A stretch of DNA of 9,246 nucleotides from an uncultured Ruminococcus sp. (GTDB taxonomy: Bacteria; Bacillota; Clostridia; Oscillospirales; Acutalibacteraceae), in contig CACYCD010000045.1 in NCBI GenBank assembly GCA_902772755.1, positions 1 through 9,246 on the forward strand. The letters are read 5' to 3'. A program made the position numbers and the translations under genes. This document shows positions 1 through 9,200 of this stretch, piece by piece. Below the pieces are notes generated by a model. It was not told where the DNA came from. It worked only from the letters and a program-made list of their open reading frames with translations, and did not search any database. Position 1 is the first letter of the stretch; the number at the start of each line of letters is the position of its first letter.

Positions 1-201
1 AAAAATATCACAGAGATTGGAAAAGAAGCTTTTGAGGGTTGTACCTCTCTGAAAACGATCGAGCTTCCCGACAGCATCAACTCAATATATATCAGTGAAG
101 ACAGCATACCCTTTGACGAAGGAACTGCCATTAAAGCTAAAACAGGCAGTTATGCGTATTTTTTTGCCAAGGGCAATGGCTATGATTTTATCTCTACGGG
201 A
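1..201 (+). repeat. LRR module 1 (3' part): BspA-type repeat and cap
   Basis: Residues 1-67 are the tail of a composite module whose hairpin lies upstream of the window. One BspA-type leucine-rich repeat is visible (I-G-x-E-A-F-E-G-C-T-S-L-K-T-I-x-L-P-D-S, about residues 6-25). It is followed by the capping segment that starts with KAKTGS (45-50) and ends with ISTG (64-67). Because the window opens in mid-module, the gene must extend further upstream. Confidence 0.85.
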
Positions 202-3200
202 AAAATTGAGTTTAAGGGTACGTTCAATGAAACTGTCACTTATACTTTTGACGATGAAAAGAATGTGCTTACCTTCGGTGGCAGCGGATTTATCGGCGAC
301 GAAGAAAATCCCGATTATTCCTTTGATCGTCCGTGGGAAATTGTTTCAAATGTTGCCGAAGAGATCGTTTTAGGCGATAAAATAACCGGTATGGGCAGTT
401 ATTGCTTTGCTAACTTTTCCAAGCTGAAGAAGATCAACCTCAGCGACAAGATAAAAACTATTTATTCCGGCGTTTTTTACGGATGCAGTTCCCTGGAAAA
501 GCTGACATTCGGAGAAGATGTTGAAGTTAAGGATGAAGCTTTTAAAAACTGTGAAAACCTGACGGTCTACGCTGTAACCGGTTCTTCCGCTTGGTTTTCT
601 GCAGCAAAATCCGATGTCAAAATCGTTTCCACAGGTGTTGTTGACACCGTGTATTCCGGATACGGTGGTACAATGGACTTCAAGGCTGAAACTCTGACCA
701 TAAGCGGAGAAGGTTCAACAGGATATTACGGCTATTTTGAGCGTGGCGACCAAGCTCGTGCCTCTTGGGATGTTTTTGCAACCTGCACCAAAAAGCTTAT
801 CATCAGCGAAGGTACCACCAAAATTGAAGAAGGCTCGTTCTACTTCTTTAATGACCTGGAGGAGGTTCAGCTGCCCGACAGCCTGACCTACATTGCCCCT
901 AACTATGCGTTTTGTGGGAATCCAAAGTTTACCGTTAAGTGCAAAACAGGCAGTGCCGGCAATTTTTTTGCCGCTGCCAACAATTTGACATTCATTTCTA
1001 CAGGTGAGCTGAACCCTTCGGGAAATGTGAATGACAATATTTCTTACAGCTATGATCTAAAAACCAAAACCCTTAATATCAGCGGAGAGGGTGAGTTCAG
1101 CTATGATTATGACAAAGGTATTCCGTGGGAAATGTTCAAAAGTGATATCGTCAGCATTGTTATTGAGGGAGAGATCATCAATATCCCGGAATATGCTTTC
1201 AGCGGTTGTACGTCACTTACCTCTGTTTCCATACCGGACACCGTTACCGAAATAAGCTATGAGGCTTTTGCCGGCTGTTCATCTCTGCAAACGATAACCC
1301 TGCCCGACAAGCTGGAACAGATATATAACAGAGCATTTTACGGCTGTACCAAGCTAAAGGAAATAGAGATCCCCGACAGTGTGTGGGCGATCGGTGAAAA
1401 TGGTTTGGAAAGCAGTACTGTTATAAAAGCCAAGAGCGGTACTCCTGCCAACGGCTATGCACTGCTCAACAAGATGAGCTTTGTTTCCACAGGAAAAACA
1501 AATTATCAGCTCACGCTGAAAGACGGAGCTGTCAAGTGCAGTCTTGACCTTGACAAAAAGGCACTGACCATCAGCGGTGAGGGATACCTCTACTATTCTT
1601 CTTATGAAGCGATTCCGTGGGCACTGCTGGCTCCGTTTGCGGAATCTGTAACTATAGAAGACGGCATCGAAAGTGTTGAACCAAATGACTTCAAAAACTT
1701 TTACAAACTAAAAGTATTATCTCTTCCCGACAGCGTTCAATATTTTTCCGGAAGTTTTTATAACTGCCCCGAGCTGGTTGAGATATATCTGGGAAGTAAT
1801 ATGGAATATATCAGCAGTTCTGTTTTTGAGGGCAGAGAAGAACTAGGCGTATTCTGCTACTCCAATACAAAAACTGCAAACCTCCTAAGCAAATTTGAAG
1901 GCTTAAATGTATATTATATTGACGGTATAGATATAATAATTTCTCTGGTATACCTCTCTACGGATAAGGTCACAATTAAATGGAATCCCATCAAGAGTCA
2001 AAACCCCGAGGATGAAGTGACCTGCTACCGTGTTTACGGTGACGGCAAGCTTTTGACCGAAACTACTAACCTTACATTCACCGAGGAGGGTCTCAGCGAA
2101 TATGCAAGCCGTGACTACAGCGTTTCCTACGTTGAAAAAATCGGTGGAGAATCACAAAAATATACTCTGAAGGTTTACCCTGCCGAATGTACGATCACAA
2201 AAATTGAATTTGCAGATGCAAAATACAAGGACGGGGTCCTCGGCGGTTCTTTGGGCAGTGAGCCAAAACCCGTTTTCATCGACTCTGTCATCAGTGGCTT
2301 TGAAACTGACCCAAGCGAAGGAAATGTTCGGATCAATGCTTATGTAAATAACAAATTCTTTATGAATGGTGCAAGCGTAAGCTTTGAATTAAGCTCCGAT
2401 AAAAAAGAGTGGACTGAGCTAAAAAGCGACATTGATGCATATTCATCATACGGTGAATACAGCACCGTAATGGACGCTTCAAAGCTGAAAAACGGTACAT
2501 ACTATATTCGTTTTAATATCCAACCCCAAAGAGGTAACAAGACTTCAATGATATATGAGTTTCAGGTTGACAAAACTCCGCCTGATTATGTGACAGGACT
2601 GAAGGCTGTCGGAAACTCTTCTTCAATATATCTGTATTGGGATATGGCACCGCAGGCAAAAGCCTTGGGTTACTATATCTTCAAAAAGAGATCAGGCACT
2701 GAAAATTATCGACTGCTTACCAAAATTACAAGCAGAGACGATACCTCTTATAAAGACACGGACGTGAGTGAGGAATCTCTTTACCAATATTTTGTTGTTG
2801 CTTATGACAAATATGACTTCTACCAAACCGGATTTGATGAGAAGTATCTGGCTAGGGGCAGAAAGACAGAAGATACCGAGCCTCCGAGAGTATTTTCCGT
2901 CACTCCCAGATCGGGCAGTGTTATCTCGGGAGAGCAAGAGTTTAAGATCGTGGCATCGGATGATGTTCAGGTAGAAACCATTGAGTTGTACTATTCCGAT
3001 GACAAAGAAAACTGGACACTTGCCGCCTCCGGCAAGGGAAGCGATTTCACACCCAAGGTAGACACAGCCAAATTCCCCCAGAAGGTTTACTTTAAAGCCA
3101 AGGCAATAGATACCACCGGCAACGAAAGCGAGTTTACCAATATCTATGAGTACACCGTCGACAATATCGGCCCCGAACAAGTAACAGGCGTAACAGCCGA

Positions 3201-6200
3201 AAGCATAACTGTAAGCACAGCTTTGCTAAAATGGAATGATGTTTCTGCCGCAGATGCCTCATACTTTGAAGTGGATCAAAAGATAAACGGCGAATTTGTA
3301 AAAATCGCCTCAAACGTAGCTACACTCGGATATAATCTAAAGGATCTGGAAGAAAATACAGAATACACCTTCCGTGTGGTAGCCTATGACTTATACGGCA
3401 ACAGGGGTACAGAATCGGAAGAGATCACCTTCAGCACCCTTGAAGATACCGAGGCACCCGAAATAGTAAAATATCTCCCCGTACCCGGCAAGGTCAACAA
3501 GGTCGTAAATTTCCGTATTACGGTACATGACAACAGCTATGCCTACAAGGTTGTACTGTATTATTCAACCGACAATGAAAATTGGACAAAGATTACCGAC
3601 ATAATCAAGGATACCCAAAGTACAGCGGATAACTTTGAATACAAGTGGGATATAACAGAGCTTCCCGAAGGAAAGCTCTATACCAAGGCGGAAGCCTTTG
3701 ACAAAAAGGGCAACAAAAGCTTAGGCGAATCCACCTCGGAATATGAGATATCCCGTAAAGGTCCCAAAGCAATTGAAAATATCTATGCTACAGCAGATGC
3801 ATCAAGGATCAATATATCCTGTTCCCCGTTTAAAGATGACTCCACGATCGAAGATGCCGGTGATATTGATATCGTTGGAATAAACGTTTACCGAAGCACC
3901 GAGCAGGACGGTGAATATGAGCTTGTGGGAGATCACATCAGCGGACTATCCTTCCTTGACAAGGATGTTGTAAACAATGTGGTCTATTACTACAAGGTCA
4001 GAGGAATCGACAGCATAGACAACTTGGGCGAGTTTTCCGCTCCGATAGCTGCCAAGACCCAAAAGGATGAGCAGGCTCCGGTCGCTCAAGTGAACTCCGA
4101 CCGTGATGATATCATATCCTCCGACAGTATGGTGATCGGCGGATATGCAATGGACGATGTTGCATTGAGCAAGGTCAGTGTAAGCTATAAAATTCAGGGC
4201 AAAATGTCCGAATTTGAAGAGCTGTTTACAAAAGATGACCTGAGCAGCTATCAGTATATCTTTAATTTGGATTTGACAAGAATAAATGCCGAGCATGATG
4301 ACAAGGTTATAGTACAAGCCACTGCCACAGACCGCTCCGGCAATGTCAGCCAAACAGCCGAAAAGGAATTTACCGTAAAGACCAAGGTTGAAGCAGCCGA
4401 TGGTTTGACTGTTTCAGTTGATGAAAATGAGAACACCGCAAAAATAACATGGAGCGGTACTCCGAACAGCAGTGTAGCTGCGTATTATGTGGAAAGAAGC
4501 ACTGACGGCGGAGCAAAATACCGTCGCATAGCTGTCATCAAGCCAAATGAAACAGGCAGTTATGAGTATGTAGACACCGAGCTTGAAGGAAACTACAGCC
4601 AGCTTAAATACCGTGTGATTGCTAATGATAACTACGGCAATACCGCCTCGGAAGTAACGCCAAACAAAAAGGTAGACCTCATAAGCAAACCCCTAGCTGC
4701 CGTAAAATGTATTGACCGTGGAGAAGTGGGAGTGGAATATACCTTTGACGCACTCTCCGCTTCAACAGAAAAGCAAAATGCAGCTTATATTATGGATTTC
4801 GGTGACGGAACTACAGCCTCAAAACCCGTAGTCAACCACACCTACAAGCAAGAGGGTGAATATGATTATACGCTGACGGTGACAAACAGAAGAGGTGCAA
4901 GCACTACCCTGCACAAAACCATAGTTATCACCAAGGCGGAATCTTCCTCAAAGGTAACTGTTAATGTAGTTGATGAAAACGGCAAGCCTATAAATAATGC
5001 AAAGCTGTATATTGACAGCGATAAGGGCGAATATTCTCCCTATGATCTGGTGAACGGTTCACAGGAGATCACCGTTAGTGCCGGTCTGCATTCATTTACT
5101 GCCACGGCTATGGCAGACTTCAGTACGTTTACCACCTCCGTTACAATGCAAGACGGAGAGCGTTACGGCAATGTACCTTACAAGCCCGTAAGAGTAAAAC
5201 AGACCATTATGCCCGGTAATGACAACACCGTTACAATAATTCTGGAAAAAACCCCCATGGTTGATTTTACATTGGGTATTCAAAGAATGACCTTTGAGCA
5301 GATCAAGGCAGCGGGAATCGATATTGCCAAGCCGGAAAATCAAAACTATGTAAAGGTCGATCTTGAGCTTAAATACAATTCTACGAATGAACCGTTTAAG
5401 ACAATAACCATTTACACGAAACCAAAGGATAACAAGCTTGAGATACAAGGAGAGGGCTATTCTTTAGGTGCAATGTTCAAGCCCGGCACCAAGGTCACAA
5501 CTACCGAAGACCCCATCGGGGATACACCCGATCAGCAGGATAACCCCGAACCGGCAAACAATGATCTTTCCGATGATTTAGCAGGCGTTTCCGTGCTGCA
5601 AATGCCCGAGGAAATATCATTCCTAAAAGAGTTCTACACTGCAACCTTCACAGCCTATAACCTCTGCGATCAAGATTTTAAGCTTGTAAATAACCACGTT
5701 ACTCTGTCATTGCCCGATGGTTTGACACTAATGGCACAGAACAACGGCAAAACAAGCAGTGATGCTACAAATGCCATCACCGAAGAGGTTGATTTTGACG
5801 ACTTGCGGGGCGGAGAAAAGCACTCCGTAAACTGGATATTCAGAGTGGACAGGTCGGGTGAATATGCTGTTAAGACTGTATGGGATACATATATGCCTCT
5901 GGTTTTCCAAACGAACACATCGACTGCAACCTATATGTTTGAGGTGGACTACCAAAACAGTTCGGCCAACAAGCTGAAAATACGTGTTGAATATTCCAAA
6001 CAGTCCATAGATAAAGTGTATGCCGACATATACATAGTCAACAGTGGCAAAGTACCGCTCAATCATGTCAAAGCACAGTTGCTTAATGTTTTGCCGTATG
6101 ACTGCTATATATGCAGCTATGAATACGCCTCGGGCGGAGAAATGGCGAAGAAGATCAACAAAAAAATAGCCTATTCCGAATACGTGGATGAACTAAAGCC

Positions 6201-9200
6201 GGATCACGAGATATGTTACCGCTATGCTTTTGATTCGGAAAATAAGTATAATGAAATAGTAGGTCATGGTGTAAACTTTATTGAAGGAATGGAGTTTATT
6301 GACGAGGTAAGATTTGTTCCGATATCTATACTTATGTTCAAAAAAGAAATGCCGGAAGAAGAGGAGGTAGTTCGCAGACCTACTATTACTTACAGCATTA
6401 CTGTTTTGGATGCGGCAACCGAAAAAGAGATACCTAACGCTGTGGTCGGGTTCTTGAAGAAAAAGAATTCTGTATCCCAGGACGACTCACTGTTGACCAA
6501 AACCACCGATGAAAAAGGTGTTGCAAAATTCCTGAGAAGCGATATTGAGCGTTTGGCTGAAAAAAATACCGAAATCGCACATCTGCATATTTCAGCCGAG
6601 GGTTACAAGGAATATGATGACACAGAGTACAGAATGTACAGAATGTATGACGGCGACTTCATTTATCTGTATTCATCGGAAACCGAACTTGAGATCAAAG
6701 ATATCTTTGCTTACAATGACAGAGATGATGAAGATCTCGTAAAATTCAGACTTAACCAAAAGGAAAGACCGAAGATCTATCTGGATTGCTCAGAGTACGC
6801 AGGCAGTATTGTCGTTGAGGCGGTCGTAGAAGCAAAAAATCCGGTCGAAGGTATGGAGCTGGAGTTTAAGTTTACCGAGAAATACGAAAAAAGCAGAGAT
6901 AAATCGAAGAAGAATTATGTAACAAACCAAATCGCCGATGATAAGATACCCGACGGATTTGCAAGATACAAGGTGACATACACCATACCTGCCCAAGCTT
7001 TTGAGCCGGATCAAAAAGGTGAGGTCAACTTCCTGATTGACACCGGAGAAGCTGAATTTGAAGTGTATAAAGAAGAAAAAAGTATAGGCTTCTATATTTA
7101 TGACGGAACCTACGAAACCTTGGCAGTTAGATCTGTCGAAAATTTCAAGAAGTTTGCACAGTATTTGACCCCGGAATTCTCGTTAGGACTTTCTGATGCC
7201 AGCCCGATTTTTGAAGACCTTGATGTTTCATTTAATATTATGTCAAATAACAAAGTTTCAAAAGAGTTTTTGACTAAATGGGCTCAGCGTTCAAAAGAAG
7301 ACAAAAAAAGCTTTGAAAGATATAAGAAATATCTGAACGTAATAGATAAGATCACCAAAATCAAATTTGAAGCCAAAAAGCTGGCGTCCGAATTTTACAT
7401 TATTTTCGGTCCGAGTGATTCGCTTTGTGAATACGCATATGATGATGCTCAGGAGAAGTATAAATTCGGTGTGGCTTCGTTGACTGATCCGGGAGATTAC
7501 GAAGAATCTTTGGATATGCTCGAAGATTGTATTGCAGGCAACAGTGAAGTAAAAGATGAAGATGAAAAACCAAAAGTAGGTTTAAACGTCGGATTATTTT
7601 TGAACTTTTCTGTAAGAGAACTAAGTGAAGATCACACCTGCCGTTTTGTTCCGACAAGATCGGGATTGCAATTGGGAGTTGAAGGAAGTATGGGCTTTTC
7701 AAAGCAGCTCCTTATACCGGCAGGACCGCTCGTAATTCCGATCATTTTAGGAGTAGAAGGAGAAGCCTCCTGCGATCTCGAAGCTTCGCTCAATTTGGCG
7801 ACGGATTTATTCATAAAACTCTACCTGAATGAATCTATCGGTGTATTGGATATTCTTAATCTGGTATTGCCCACTGAAGTAAAGGCTGAGCTTGAAATAG
7901 AACTTAAACTTTCCGCAGGACTCGGTACAGAACTGTTATCTGCAGGCGTATGGGGATCAGGTGGAATCGAATCAGAGAATGTTTTTTCTTTTGTGTCGGA
8001 GAAGTGGATCAAGGAATCTTCCGGAAAAGCCAAGCTTAGCTGCGGAGTTTATGCCGATGCTTTAAATGGATTGATGCACGTTGAATATACGATTGCAAAA
8101 GGAGAATTTGAACTTTGGGAAATAAGTGAAGACGAAGAACCCAACCCCTCGGGTGTTGCTCCGAGCGGTAGCAGCTTAGGTGAAGGTCTTAAATTCTCAG
8201 ACTACTCAAAAGACCGTTACTCTTCAAATTGGCTTATGCAGGAGCAGGGTGATGGAACCATACTGATCAACGACAATGTTCCGTTCAGCTCAAAGGCAAA
8301 GACAGCCTATGCAAACGGAAATACAGTGATGGTATTTATGGGAGAAAACTTCAACGCTGACAACAACCTCAACTCCAAAACTCTGTACTACTCAGTATAT
8401 GATGAAAAAACAGGTGTGTGGAGTACTCCCAAAATGCTGGACGGCAACAACTGTTCGGATATCGAATTTGACCTTGTCACAGATGAAAGTGGCATAAGCG
8501 TAGTTTATACTCAAATGGATAAGGAATTTGATTCAGCAGAAACCGACGTCAACAAAGTTGCCTCAAATATCAGTGTATACAAAGCAGATTTTTCAGCCGG
8601 CACAAAGACATTTACAGCTCCCGAAAAGCTGTCCTCTTCCAAGGGCTACAACAACAGCCTGTCTGCGGAAGTGATAAACGGCATACCCACACTGACATGG
8701 TGCTGTAACGGTAGCGGAGATATCTTAAATGCAGGCGGAAACAACACTGTATTTATCAGTCAGAAGAAGGACGGCAAATGGTCAGCTCCGACTGCCGTCA
8801 CAGAAAATGCAAAAACCATAACCTCGCTTAAAGCAGGCTCATTAAACGGCACGCCCTGTGTTGCATATATTCTTGATGCAGATGACAATATGGAAACAAC
8901 TGACGACAAAGAGATCTGCATTTATAATATCAGTACCGGTGAAACCTCCAAGAAGCTCGAAGGAGCAAACTGTATGAACCTGCAAAGAATCAGTGGTAAT
9001 GACATTGATTCCTTTGTGTGGTATCAGGACGGCAGTCTGATGACCTTAGACGCCTCGGGAAATGCCAAAGTTTTGGTTGAAAATGCCGAAAATTCTGATT
9101 TTGTCGTGTCAAACGGTAGTACTACTTCTATCTCTTATATAAAAGACGGTACAAAAATCGAGACTGTCAACTATCTTGGCAATAATGTTTGGAGCAATCC

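Noticed and set aside
391..393. First in-frame ATG as a possible start codon
   Set aside because: It falls inside LRR module 2, after module 1 and the module 2 hairpin have already been encoded in the same frame. No ribosome binding site or signal peptide follows.
2692..3180. 162-codon open frame on the minus strand
   Set aside because: It lies wholly antisense to FN3 domain 2 and Ig-like domain 2, whose residues are well conserved in the plus frame. Its translation has no recognisable domain and is rich in Ile, Leu, Val and Gly, as expected from the complement of beta-rich coding DNA.
3946..6066. Minus-strand open frames at 3946-4353, 4251-4436, 5092-5448, 5670-5918 and 5728-6066
   Set aside because: All are antisense to clear plus-strand domains, some overlap each other in different frames, and none shows a domain signature or gene-like spacing.
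95..6742. Plus-strand off-frame open frames at 95-373, 2768-2974 and 6545-6742
   Set aside because: Each is embedded in the giant frame over LRR, FN3 or CnaB-like sequence, and the translations are Lys/Met/Ser-rich with no domain. They are shadow frames.
6160..7309. Runs of seven A (6160-6166, 6560-6566, 7303-7309) as possible frameshift sites
   Set aside because: The zero frame continues with sensible domain sequence across all three, the other frames soon close, and no stimulatory structure was evident. They are simply lysine codons in AT-rich DNA.
7708..7755. Hydrophobic segment LLIPAGPLVIPIILGV as a transmembrane helix or wall anchor
   Set aside because: It is only about 16 residues, contains three prolines, has no positively charged stop-transfer tail, and is followed by some 500 more residues of extracellular-type domains.
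6790..8033. Minus-strand open frames at 6790-7014, 7400-7702, 7632-7814 and 7821-8033
   Set aside because: They are short, mutually overlapping in part, and antisense to the continuous plus frame. The translations look like low-complexity shadows.
8875..8913. Acidic stretch 2959-2971 (D-A-D-D-N-M-E-T-T-D-D-K-E) as a dockerin or EF-hand calcium loop
   Set aside because: The D-x-N-x-D-G spacing of dockerin loops is absent, there is no second copy, and the stretch is best explained as a loop between propeller-like units.
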